Shown: positions 1 to 7,706 of the stretch, in pieces | Layout: each line of letters begins with the position of its first letter | Position numbering within the stretch: position 1 is the stretch's first letter | Virus record (IMG/VR): IMGVR_UViG_3300027754_000140 | Location: 1-49,797 of that record | Length of the DNA: 49,797 bases | Strand: one strand, 5' to 3' | Origin: a virus | Position numbers and translations under genes: made by a program | The notes under the pieces: generated by a model | What the model was told of the DNA's origin: nothing | The model's database searches: none | What the model saw: only the letters and a program-made list of their open reading frames with translations

Positions 1-846
1 TTTTACAACATGGAATCAATCCAGTCCAACAATAACCAAAACTGCTCCAGATGGAACTTTCTTGTCTGCTGTATTTCAACCTCACTCGCTTAATGAAAAT
101 GGTCATGCTGGTGGTAGTGGAGGTGCGGCGGGAAATGGAATTGCAGTATACCCTGCTAGTGCAGAATTTGATGGAGGCACTGGTGGCGACGGTGATTGTG
201 ATTATTCTGTTGGCACTTTGTCGGGAGGAACTGCGGGAACAGTTTCTAATTCTGGAAATGGAGGTTTTGGTCAGTCTTTTTTTGAAGGAAATACTACCTG
301 TGGATATTATTTATATGGTTCTGGTGGTGGTGGTGGAAGGGGTGGATATTCAGGTGAATTTATTTATTTAAACATTAAACAATACTTTGAACCAAGTATT
401 AATACTATTGTTCAACTAGTAGGAGAAAATGGTTATATTGGTGGAGATTCAGGAAATTGTTATTTTGACAGTATTGATTATTTTTACGGAGGCACTGGTG
501 GCGATGGCGGGGCTGGTGGAAACGGGGGAGTTTTAGTAGTAAGAAAACCAATAGAAGCCATTATAAGTTGTGACGTATATGGGGGTGATGTGGGTGATTA
601 TGGTCTTGATGGCGGGGCTGAATTTACTCACTCTTGTTATGAGGACTATTCGGGTCATAATGGACAAACCGGCAATACTGGTAACGCTGGAACTGTAACA
701 TTTCTTAACAGTCTATGAAAAAATATATTACAATTATCGGTCTCGCTATTGCGGGAGTTATTCACGCACAAGATGCTGCTACTAACGATGTGCCAGTTGT
801 TGCACCGCTTCCACAAATTGTTGTGGAAACGAAGACTATCATCAGC
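1..846. repeat. left copy of imperfect terminal repeat (pairs with 48952-49797)
   Basis: Aligned by eye, this block matches 48952-49797 base for base at a constant offset of 48951 with no insertions or deletions. About 35 substitutions fall between roughly 128 and 730; the first 127 and last 116 bases are identical. It covers most of the glycine-rich adhesin and the start of the next small gene. The simplest reading is the two ends of a circular or terminally redundant genome that carry different alleles of the adhesin. A tandem gene duplication cut by the window edges would look the same. Confidence 0.9.
2..718 (+). CDS. glycine-rich adhesin-like protein, 5'-truncated allele 1
   Basis: This is the 3' part of the gene seen complete at 48659-49669; the frame is open from the window edge, so the start is missing only because of the edge. 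The protein alternates Gly-rich stretches (GGSGG, GSGGGGGRGG, GGDGGAGGNGG) with short non-Gly segments. This layout recalls the receptor-binding gp38 adhesins of T-even phages, where Gly-rich strands hold variable loops; that is analogy, not shown homology. Relative to the other copy the changes sit in the intervening segments (for example NGYIGG versus NGHTGG, GGFG versus GGSG), while Gly runs are kept. The stop overlaps the ATG of the next gene (715). Confidence 0.6.
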   Translation, partial: FTTWNQSSPTITKTAPDGTFLSAVFQPHSLNENGHAGGSGGAAGNGIAVYPASAEFDGGTGGDGDCDYSVGTLSGGTAGTVSNSGNGGFGQSFFEGNTTCGYYLYGSGGGGGRGGYSGEFIYLNIKQYFEPSINTIVQLVGENGYIGGDSGNCYFDSIDYFYGGTGGDGGAGGNGGVLVVRKPIEAIISCDVYGGDVGDYGLDGGAEFTHSCYEDYSGHNGQTGNTGNAGTVTFLNSL

Positions 847-1032
847 ACCAACACAGTTACTCGTGCCGAACCTATTAACCTGACTGATGCCCAATTCGCT
901 GGGATTATCGCAATGGTACAGGGTGCTGGCATTAACGCTAATGTGCCAATCACTACGGATAATCTTCGCTCCGTAATGGTTCGCAAGAACCCTGCTGGTG
1001 GATTTACTGTTTACATTCAAGTCAAACCATGA
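715..1032 (+). CDS. small exported protein (105 aa)
   Basis: The N-terminus is a typical Sec signal peptide (Lys-Lys, then a hydrophobic run, ending near Ala-Gln at residues 19-20), so the mature part of about 85 residues should be periplasmic or surface exposed. The mature part has a proline/valine-rich linker followed by a segment with Thr/Val repeats and a short C-terminal beta-like end. I do not recognise a family. The ATG overlaps the stop of the adhesin gene by four bases, and its own stop overlaps the start of the membrane protein at 1029, so it is translationally coupled between adhesin and lysis genes. A partial second copy starts at 49666 and differs by Thr6Ser. Confidence 0.7.
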   Translation: MKKYITIIGLAIAGVIHAQDAATNDVPVVAPLPQIVVETKTIISTNTVTRAEPINLTDAQFAGIIAMVQGAGINANVPITTDNLRSVMVRKNPAGGFTVYIQVKP

Positions 1033-1202
1033 ACGATCACAAAGGTCTTTTAGGCACTGGAGTTACAGCAATATCAGCCCTTACTTCAATTTTACCAGTA
1101 GTCAATTTGCTTGTGCAAATCGGTGCTGGTATAATGGCAATAGTCGTGGGTTTCTATACTGCGCGCTATTACAGAAACAAGTACATAGAAGATAGGAAAT
1201 AA
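1029..1202 (+). CDS. small membrane protein, holin candidate (57 aa)
   Basis: The 57-residue protein starts at an ATGA overlap with the previous stop. It has a short polar N-terminus, then about 35 mostly hydrophobic residues (roughly 7-43) that could form one or two membrane segments, and a basic C-terminal tail (Arg-Tyr-Tyr-Arg-Asn-Lys). Size, topology and position directly before another holin-like gene and a spanin-like pair suggest a holin or antiholin. There is no family motif, so the role is inferred from context. The next gene begins one base after its stop. Confidence 0.6.
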   Translation: MNDHKGLLGTGVTAISALTSILPVVNLLVQIGAGIMAIVVGFYTARYYRNKYIEDRK

Positions 1203-1203
1203 T

Positions 1204-1422
1204 ATGATTAGCTGGATTAACGTAAATACACTACAAGGTATCCTCCGTGCTGTATTGGCATTTGTGGGTGGTATCCTTGCATCTAAAGGCAAGATTACCT
1301 CAGATCAGGCTGCGTCTCTTACGGCACAACTGACTGACCCAGCTTTCCTTGGCACGGGAATTGCTACTATTACTGCTGTCTGGTCTGTGCTGCATAAGCA
1401 AACGCCTGTTGCGCCTAAGTAA
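1204..1422 (+). CDS. putative holin (Pam3-gp28-like)
   Basis: The 72-residue protein has a short N-terminus, a hydrophobic Gly/Ala segment ending in GGILASKGKIT (about residues 13-31), a polar stretch, and a second hydrophobic segment ending in WSVLHK. From memory this arrangement matches the small Pam3-gp28-type phage holins (Gly-Gly hydrophobic segment, KG motif, C-terminal WS motif). A holin would form inner-membrane lesions at the end of infection. It is packed between another small membrane protein and the spanin-like pair. I cannot run a profile search, so the family call is moderate. Confidence 0.65.
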   Translation: MISWINVNTLQGILRAVLAFVGGILASKGKITSDQAASLTAQLTDPAFLGTGIATITAVWSVLHKQTPVAPK

Positions 1423-1425
1423 TAT

Positions 1426-1650
1426 ATGACGATAGCTGGTGGTATCATAGAGATTATTGTACTGCTACTGCCAGTTATCTTAACAGCTATTGCGGCACAT
1501 AATACAGTAGAAGCCAAGAAACAAAAAGCTAATGAAACAGTCGACGAAGCTATTGTTAACGGCGATACTGATGTTATCAACACTATCCTGCGTGATAGGT
1601 TGCAAGACTCGAGTGGTAGTAATACCAGCGGACCGAGAAGTAAGATTTGA
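1426..1650 (+). CDS. Rz-like inner-membrane spanin candidate (74 aa)
   Basis: The protein has one N-terminal hydrophobic segment (about residues 4-24) followed by a charged, probably helical part of about 40 residues and a Ser/Gly-rich tail. That is the topology of an i-spanin, anchored in the inner membrane with the body in the periplasm, although it is short for the class. The strongest support is that the next gene, a lipoprotein, starts inside it in another frame (1532), the embedded Rz/Rz1 layout of many phages of Gram-negative hosts. It would help fuse inner and outer membranes at lysis. Confidence 0.55.
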   Translation: MTIAGGIIEIIVLLLPVILTAIAAHNTVEAKKQKANETVDEAIVNGDTDVINTILRDRLQDSSGSNTSGPRSKI

Positions 1651-1726
1651 CGGAACCAATTACATCGTTCCCAAAGCGGTAATGATGGACTTGATGCACA
1701 AACTAAATGCCGTAACAAACAATTGA
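1532..1726 (+). CDS. Rz1-like outer-membrane spanin lipoprotein (64 aa)
   Basis: The N-terminus is a lipoprotein signal peptide: Lys near the start, a Leu-rich core, and the lipobox Val-Ile-Gly-Cys with the lipidated cysteine at residue 24. The mature part begins KTRVVVIPADREVRF, a pattern I associate with phage lysis lipoproteins that carry a VxVPADR motif. The gene starts in a different frame inside the preceding Rz-like gene and runs 76 bases past it. I infer an o-spanin in the outer membrane acting with the 1426-1650 product. No endolysin lies beside this cassette. Confidence 0.65.
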   Translation: MKQSTKLLLTAILMLSTLSCVIGCKTRVVVIPADREVRFDGTNYIVPKAVMMDLMHKLNAVTNN

Positions 1727-1793
1727 AGTTGGCTGAAAAGGTAGGGTCTTTTGTTGTTTCTCCCCTGCTCGTGTAAGCCAACATTTAACGAAT

Positions 1794-2660
1794 ATGCCAG
1801 AACAAACTTATCCACCATATGTCTCAGGTTCAATAACTGTACCGAGGCAGCTTAATCGTTGGTTGGATATTAACCCACAGAATGGGTTCTTGTCCCGTAC
1901 TAGTACTGTCATTACTCTCCCTGCGTTTACTACTGAAAATAGCTGGAATGGGTACTCCAATATTGTATCGTCGTTTAATATCGAATCTCCTAATGCTATT
2001 TCGTTAAAGCCATTTACTGCTCCTGCTAATCCTAACTACGTATTGTGCGTATCGTACCGCATAGGTAATGTCGTAACACGTTACATGATATGGGATGCTA
2101 CTGGCTCTGTTATGAGTCAGACTATTTCTTTCTACACAGGGCAGCCTCTGAAGAAAAACTTTAGGTTTGAGATTTGGAATACTTCACAGGGCGTAGCGTC
2201 ACAAGCTACTGCTGTTACTATCTATACTAGCAAAGCTGGTACTGTGGATTACCGATGGGGTGACGATACCACTCTCGTTGGCAATGATGGACAGATTACT
2301 AACTTTAACGCAACAGTTTCAGTTGTTGGTTCTATTATTGTTGCAGGTGCGGGTGAGCCATTGGCAAATGGTGTTTATGTACCTAGGGTTATTTCTAATC
2401 AATGGATTAGTCCTACCGGAGATTTTATCTTATTTAAAACTCCTACTTCTGGTAGTAATGCACTATACTCTATACGATTGTTTACTAATAATAACGTTCT
2501 GTATATTGTTACACCTCCAACATCATTACCCATCGGTTCATTAACATGGGCGTTATCTACTTTTGGAACAGCACCAGCTCCTACAACTACTCAACCATCA
2601 GTAGCTAGCTTTAATGTACCTGTAACATTTCCAACAACTTCCGTTTCAACAACTAATTAA
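1794..2660 (+). CDS. putative tail or appendage protein (288 aa)
   Basis: The protein is rich in Thr, Ser, Val and Tyr with few charged residues and reads as almost all beta structure, typical of phage tail appendages. It has no signal peptide. The last 25 residues are a Thr/Pro/Val-rich linker. I do not recognise a domain. It heads the block of tail genes after the lysis cassette, 11 bases before the next beta-rich protein. The start has no Shine-Dalgarno; the leader at 1728-1782 has 7-base inverted arms (GTTGGCT and AGCCAAC). Confidence 0.6.
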   Translation: MPEQTYPPYVSGSITVPRQLNRWLDINPQNGFLSRTSTVITLPAFTTENSWNGYSNIVSSFNIESPNAISLKPFTAPANPNYVLCVSYRIGNVVTRYMIWDATGSVMSQTISFYTGQPLKKNFRFEIWNTSQGVASQATAVTIYTSKAGTVDYRWGDDTTLVGNDGQITNFNATVSVVGSIIVAGAGEPLANGVYVPRVISNQWISPTGDFILFKTPTSGSNALYSIRLFTNNNVLYIVTPPTSLPIGSLTWALSTFGTAPAPTTTQPSVASFNVPVTFPTTSVSTTN

Positions 2661-2671
2661 TTAATTAATTT

Positions 2672-4075
2672 ATGCCTAATGCAACTGATCTATTGGTGGG
2701 CTTTGATCCCACTGGTTATACCTCTATTACCGGAGCGCAACTCGCTCAACTTGTAAACTCCGCCACTCCTACTAGTGATCGTGGGTTTGTTCTTCAGACT
2801 ACCGATTCTGGTGCGGGTGACCCTGATGTTCCCAACGCGGCTGGTACTGTCGCATGGCAGCGTTATGTTTGGCTGCGTGTTTCTGGTACTAGTGTTACTG
2901 CTTATTTGTGGAATAACAATGGCTCTAATAGCAACTACGTCAACCCCAATACTGGTACTGTTACCTCTTTGCTGCTGTGGCAAACCATCTCTAATTCATC
3001 TATTGCTCCTGGGCAGATTACTGGCACGATGATAGCGGCTGGTACTATTACGGCGCTTAACTTGGCATCTGGAAGTATTCCTAGCTCATACATTACTGGC
3101 GGTGTTCCTTCTGATTGGGTGTCTACTGCACAGGGAGATGGTAAGTTGATCAAGAGTGATTCTCCTATTTACGGAGCTATTACTGGTACTATCAACGCTA
3201 CTGTTTTTGGTGACCAGTCTGTGTCTGGTGACTCCGTTGCACTTGCTGGACAGATTGTTGACGGAAGTGTGTATGGATTGCAGTTAGCTGATAACACCAT
3301 TAAAACTGAAAAGCTGTTTACTAACAGCGGTTCTACTTATGCTAACGATAATCCGTATACTAGCACAGAGGCTGCTGTTGATCCCGGTGTTAACATCACA
3401 GTTCCTGATAAATCAATAGTCGGTATTCCTGCGTCATCTAACTACAATCCGTCTACTGGTAGTGCTACTGTACCAGGAGATTTGTTAGCAGTTACTTGTG
3501 ATAGCTCAGGCTACCCTACTGGTTATGCTACCATTCGTCGTGCTATCACGACTCTCGCAGAACCTACTGTACAGACTAGTCCTAGGGTTCCATACGTGAC
3601 TACTGGTGCTATTGTCTACACGTTTGAAAATCCACAGAGCAAGAAGTTTGGGTTGGTGCAACAGCAGGGTTTTAACTCTGTTGTTACTTCTACAGCTATT
3701 GCTACAGCTACATCTGACTTGTCTACGCTGGTGTACAATACTGCTAACTTACAGGATATTACTAGCGTTGCACTTAGTGTAACTACAGATGCTAGCTACC
3801 ATTTGATATCTGTTGTTGGTTCTATGTTTCAGTCTGGTACATCATATGGTTGGGTTTATTTGTATAAAGCAACCGGAGGAGCTTCTCCTATTGCTGCAAT
3901 TCGAATTGCAAACGGTGCTGGTAGTAATTGTTCATACTCGTTTGCTCTTAACTTCAGGGTTGCAAATACAGGAACTGCCGCCGTTACATACTACGCAAAA
4001 TACGGAGGTTCTGTAAACAATAAAGTATCCGCTAACGGTGATACTGCGTCAATGACCGTAATCGAAACTTTGTAA
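2672..4075 (+). CDS. putative tail fibre/appendage protein (467 aa)
   Basis: The first 90 residues form a small beta-rich unit (a phrase like QTTDSGAGDPDVPNA, then a WxRY/WLRV stretch and TVTSLLLWQ) of a type common at the start of fibre proteins. A middle region repeats short turns (APGQITGTMIAAGTITALNLASG-like, a pattern known from trimeric fibre shafts). The C-terminal 150 residues look like a compact beta domain. Charged residues are scarce. The preceding 11 bases are TTAATTAATTAATT-like with no Shine-Dalgarno. I infer a virion appendage; receptor binding is possible but not shown. Confidence 0.6.
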   Translation: MPNATDLLVGFDPTGYTSITGAQLAQLVNSATPTSDRGFVLQTTDSGAGDPDVPNAAGTVAWQRYVWLRVSGTSVTAYLWNNNGSNSNYVNPNTGTVTSLLLWQTISNSSIAPGQITGTMIAAGTITALNLASGSIPSSYITGGVPSDWVSTAQGDGKLIKSDSPIYGAITGTINATVFGDQSVSGDSVALAGQIVDGSVYGLQLADNTIKTEKLFTNSGSTYANDNPYTSTEAAVDPGVNITVPDKSIVGIPASSNYNPSTGSATVPGDLLAVTCDSSGYPTGYATIRRAITTLAEPTVQTSPRVPYVTTGAIVYTFENPQSKKFGLVQQQGFNSVVTSTAIATATSDLSTLVYNTANLQDITSVALSVTTDASYHLISVVGSMFQSGTSYGWVYLYKATGGASPIAAIRIANGAGSNCSYSFALNFRVANTGTAAVTYYAKYGGSVNNKVSANGDTASMTVIETL

Positions 4076-4079
4076 TAAT

Positions 4080-5069
4080 ATGAGTGTCGCGTACATTCTA
4101 TCACAGGCTGGGGCTAAGATGGGTCTTAACCCAGCTGACACCAACGAGCGTCCAGTCCTGCTTCGTTTCTTGAACGAGGCTGCTGATGAACTGTACGCAC
4201 AATCTGATATGGCTGGGTCATGGATGGAGCAAGCGTTTAAGGTCAATGGTGACCAGACGATTGCTCTACCTCATGACGTAGGCAATATCAGGGCAATGCG
4301 TGAATACCAGTCGCTCATTCCTTGGAACATCCAACAGATGCGTCCGAGGTATAATGTTAGCAACTGGAATGATTTTTGGCGTACGTTTCGTCTCAAAGGC
4401 AAACAGGCGTTAGAGAAAACTATTGACAATCAATCTGTACTTACGTTCAGTACTACGTCACTAGACTCTACTCCCATCACAATAACGGTAACCGGTAAGA
4501 CACCGTACGCTACCTCTATTACCGAAACTATCACACTCAACGCGTTGGCGGTTAGTACCACTAACGACTGGATTGAGGTGACTGCTATCAACAAGTCTAA
4601 TGTTAGTGTTGCTGACATAACTGTCACCGATATTGATGGTACTGTCTTGGCGGTCATTCCGAATAACGAAAAGAACAGCACATACCAGATAGCGGATGTT
4701 AGCACTTGTCCTTGGTTGAACAATAGCCAAAGCAAGCAAGACCATTATATGGAGATTCTTTATAAGAAGAAGCTCGCGTATCTGTCTGCTGATGGTGATG
4801 AGTTCCCTGCACAAGGTTACGATAACGTCGTAGTCAATAAGATGCTTCAGTTGTGGTTTGAAGAACAGGGTAAGATTGATCTTGCGATGCAGTACGATGC
4901 AAAAGCCACACGTTCGCTAGCTCGTAAGCACGAAGAAGAGAACCGCGCTACACAAGACACCGTTGCATTTACTGAGAACACTCACGATAACTTGAATCCT
5001 CGTGTTCGCGCTCGTCGTCCTGCTCGTTATGGCGGTTATTCCACAACTCAACGCTATGGAGTAATGTAA
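4080..5069 (+). CDS. head-to-tail adaptor-like protein (329 aa)
   Basis: The N-terminal part (ILSQAGAKMGL..., RFLNEAADELYAQSDMAGSW) is helical and resembles the P22 gp4/T7 gp11 kind of adaptor that sits below the portal. Residues about 118-215 are a Thr/Ile/Val-rich beta insertion of immunoglobulin-like character, which smaller homologues lack. The C-terminus returns to helix and ends in an Arg-rich tail. The stop overlaps the next ATG (TAATG), coupling it to the nozzle-like protein, the usual neighbour of this adaptor in short-tailed phages. The family call rests on pattern and gene order. Confidence 0.55.
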   Translation: MSVAYILSQAGAKMGLNPADTNERPVLLRFLNEAADELYAQSDMAGSWMEQAFKVNGDQTIALPHDVGNIRAMREYQSLIPWNIQQMRPRYNVSNWNDFWRTFRLKGKQALEKTIDNQSVLTFSTTSLDSTPITITVTGKTPYATSITETITLNALAVSTTNDWIEVTAINKSNVSVADITVTDIDGTVLAVIPNNEKNSTYQIADVSTCPWLNNSQSKQDHYMEILYKKKLAYLSADGDEFPAQGYDNVVVNKMLQLWFEEQGKIDLAMQYDAKATRSLARKHEEENRATQDTVAFTENTHDNLNPRVRARRPARYGGYSTTQRYGVM

Positions 5070-6823
5070 TGTCTGAATATAATCAACAATCTTTCATCGG
5101 TGGGATGAACTTGCTCGTAGATGATACTAGGTTACAACCTAACCAGTATCGTCTAGCGTTTAATTGTCATAATCGTTACGACGTATTAGATCCTGTGTTG
5201 ACTTCTGTGAAGGACTTGTATGTACCGCAGGGGTTAAAGCAAGAGATGGTTACATTTGGTGATTACTTGATAATCTTTGTAGCTGGTAAAGCGTATTACA
5301 GAAGATACGACACACCCACGTGGTCATTGATTCCTGAGTTTTCGATGTCTACTGTTGCTCCTCGTTATTGGACTGCTGCTGTACCTGTGTCGGTTACTAA
5401 TTATGGCAGGATTAACAAAACTGTACCATATGGTACTTCTAATACACCAATAGGTTCTTCGTTAGCTGGTGTAATATCGACACAATCAATAGCTGGTTCT
5501 TTTGCGGGTACTTTGCCAGGATTGTTGGTGCAAGATAACATTAACCAACCACAGTTTATTTACTTGGATACTGCTGGTAATCCTAGATGCCGTATTACAC
5601 AACGATATAACGAATGGGTTGCTACATATGGTGATGAGTACGGAGAGGATGATTACGGAAGACTGCTAGTTGACAAACGTGAATACGTACCGATTGGTAA
5701 CGTAATGGCGTGGGTTGATAGTATTCTGTATATCACAGCACAAGACGGAAACTCTATATATCGTTCTGTGTCTGGTCGTCCTCTTGACTTCATGGTCAAC
5801 GTTGACACAGCTGGACAACCAGGAGGTGACGCTACTACCACAGCGTATACTGTCGGAGTGGGTAATATTAGCTGTCTGTACCCGATGAACGATGGTACTT
5901 TGTTTGTGTCTGCTGGTAACTCAAACTTTGTGGTATCAAAGAACATGAGTAACATCGCACCTACGATGTTTGGAGAGTTCTTGTTCATACGCAAATTTCT
6001 ATTTGAAGCTACGTGTTTGAACGATCGTTGTATCATTGACTCTCTTGGAGATACTAAGTTTATTGACTTGACTGGTGTACGTTCATTTAATGCGGTAGTG
6101 CAAGAACATAACGAAGGTCGTAACTCAGTATTTACGTCTACTATTGCAGCTGCGTTTAAGGGTATTATTCAAGATTACGCCGCTGCTATTCTGTATAACA
6201 ACTTTGAAATGTATGGAGTCAATACTATCTTCGGTCCTGCTATTGCTGTGTTTGATACCATTACCGGAACTTGGACATCATTTGATACTAAACAAACTGG
6301 CGGCAAAAAGATTAAACAGTTCGCTAAGATTGAACTTGGCACACAACGTTTGTTTGCTATTACGGAAGATAATCAGTTGTACACGCTGTATGCAGGTCCA
6401 ACATATGATGAAGCCTCGTTCTTAACTCTTGGTATCTCGGCGGCTGAGTTGTCACAGAATGGTCGTATTGCTAATCCTAAGAACGAAATTAAGATGACGG
6501 ACTTTCGTGCGATATTGAACCGCATTACTCAGACATCTACCATGTCTGTGCAACCGTTTGTTAATAACAGACTATCGGTAAACTCTCCGATTGTAATCAA
6601 GAGTATTAAGTACTCTCCGCCTGATCTTGTATACACAGGCAATATACCAGATTTAAATACGCAACTTACCAACGTATACTATACATTTCCTAATCTGGAA
6701 CAAGGGTGGAAAGTTGCGTTGATTGTATCGTGGACTGGTGGTGGTTCGTTAACTCAGTTCTCTGCTAACTTAACTGACGTTACACCTATGAACCCGCTCC
6801 GTTCGCAGACCTCAGTAACATGA
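5069..6823 (+). CDS. tail nozzle/hub-like protein (584 aa)
   Basis: The start SFIGGMNLLVDDTRLQPNQYRLAFN is typical of a widespread podovirus family that forms the tail nozzle, with repeated beta segments read as a propeller (compare P22 gp10 and T7 gp12). Length is in the usual range for these proteins. It overlaps the adaptor gene upstream by one base and the 124-aa gene downstream by four bases (ATGA). It should extend the tail channel from the adaptor. I see no enzymatic motif. Confidence 0.6.
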   Translation: MSEYNQQSFIGGMNLLVDDTRLQPNQYRLAFNCHNRYDVLDPVLTSVKDLYVPQGLKQEMVTFGDYLIIFVAGKAYYRRYDTPTWSLIPEFSMSTVAPRYWTAAVPVSVTNYGRINKTVPYGTSNTPIGSSLAGVISTQSIAGSFAGTLPGLLVQDNINQPQFIYLDTAGNPRCRITQRYNEWVATYGDEYGEDDYGRLLVDKREYVPIGNVMAWVDSILYITAQDGNSIYRSVSGRPLDFMVNVDTAGQPGGDATTTAYTVGVGNISCLYPMNDGTLFVSAGNSNFVVSKNMSNIAPTMFGEFLFIRKFLFEATCLNDRCIIDSLGDTKFIDLTGVRSFNAVVQEHNEGRNSVFTSTIAAAFKGIIQDYAAAILYNNFEMYGVNTIFGPAIAVFDTITGTWTSFDTKQTGGKKIKQFAKIELGTQRLFAITEDNQLYTLYAGPTYDEASFLTLGISAAELSQNGRIANPKNEIKMTDFRAILNRITQTSTMSVQPFVNNRLSVNSPIVIKSIKYSPPDLVYTGNIPDLNTQLTNVYYTFPNLEQGWKVALIVSWTGGGSLTQFSANLTDVTPMNPLRSQTSVT

Positions 6824-7194
6824 GTAAACCAGTAACACTTGGACAGCTAGTTGAGTATGTCCTAAAGTACCGTAAGGGTAATGCATTCAAAGACCACCTT
6901 GAACATCAGATAGCAAGTGGCATAAAACTTGCTTCTGATAGTTGTGTTATGCTGTACTGCTGTCGTGATGATGGTACAGTATGCGGGATAATAACCTGTT
7001 TTGAAGACGCAAAGAATAAAGTAATGTATGTCAATGATGCGTTGACTACTGAGAAGTGGGTTTTGCCAAGATTTGTAACATACTTTAAGCATACATATCC
7101 TGATTATATATTGGCGGCAAGACGTAAAGATAACCAAGTAGTATACGAAAAAACAGACAAACTTTGTAATAGACTTATGAAAGGTAAAATTTAA
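6820..7194 (+). CDS. small protein next to tail genes, possible GNAT-like fold (124 aa)
   Basis: Mixed alpha/beta protein with several cysteines (DSCVMLYCCRDDGTVCGIITCF). The central strand pattern followed by a helix and a short C-terminal strand is reminiscent of the small acetyltransferase-like proteins that sit between tail and internal virion genes in T7-like phages, but no acetyl-CoA loop is clear. It starts at an ATGA overlap with the nozzle gene and ends one base before the next ATG. Treat the fold as a guess. Confidence 0.5.
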   Translation: MSKPVTLGQLVEYVLKYRKGNAFKDHLEHQIASGIKLASDSCVMLYCCRDDGTVCGIITCFEDAKNKVMYVNDALTTEKWVLPRFVTYFKHTYPDYILAARRKDNQVVYEKTDKLCNRLMKGKI

Positions 7195-7195
7195 T

Positions 7196-7693
7196 ATGGG
7201 ATCAGCAAGATCAGCACTAATGGGTTCTAGCAGCCCAGGAAACGGACAAGCTCCGTATTTAACTAACCCTAATGCTGGGCAGACTTACTACGCGGATGCT
7301 CTTGATCCAATGGCTAACTCTCCGTTCACAGCTAAGGATGCAAAAAATCCTAATGCCGCTGCTAAGTATGCTCAGCAAGCTGCTCTTAAGCCTACTAATA
7401 TTGGGATGACTACTCCCAACTTGTTCAAGCCTTACGAACAATATATGCCCGCAGAATACGCTGGGTCTTCTCCTGTTCAAGATCCTACTGCTATATTACA
7501 AGCGTATGCTCAACATATGCCTGATTTTATGGCTGGTTCTAAGTCAATGTATCAGTATAAAACTCCTGAACAAATTAACAATCCTAGCTATGTTGCTCCA
7601 AGTTCAAGTAGTGGGTTCTTAGGATCACCGTTTGCTTACGCCATTCCTGGTGTTCAGCAAGTAGCTTTAGGTAAACAATGGTCTGGTAAATAA
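7196..7693 (+). CDS. Pro/Ala/Gln/Tyr-rich virion-associated protein (165 aa)
   Basis: A low-complexity protein rich in Ala, Pro, Gln, Tyr and Asn with phrases like NPNAGQTYYADALDPMA and YAQQAALKP. It shares the LQAYAQHMPDF/LQSYAQYLPGL type of segment with the following gene (residues about 100-115 here, 14-26 there), suggesting related ends or a common partner. No signal peptide or enzyme motif. It lies at the head of the internal-virion block. Confidence 0.55.
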   Translation: MGSARSALMGSSSPGNGQAPYLTNPNAGQTYYADALDPMANSPFTAKDAKNPNAAAKYAQQAALKPTNIGMTTPNLFKPYEQYMPAEYAGSSPVQDPTAILQAYAQHMPDFMAGSKSMYQYKTPEQINNPSYVAPSSSSGFLGSPFAYAIPGVQQVALGKQWSGK

Positions 7694-7706
7694 CAAATAA
7701 TTTATT

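Noticed and set aside
1-846. Diversity-generating retroelement as source of adhesin variation
   Set aside because: No reverse transcriptase or template repeat is seen, and the substitutions are not limited to adenines.
655-1195. Other open frames overlapping the lysis region
   Set aside because: They are shadows of the exported protein and membrane genes, with no start context of their own.
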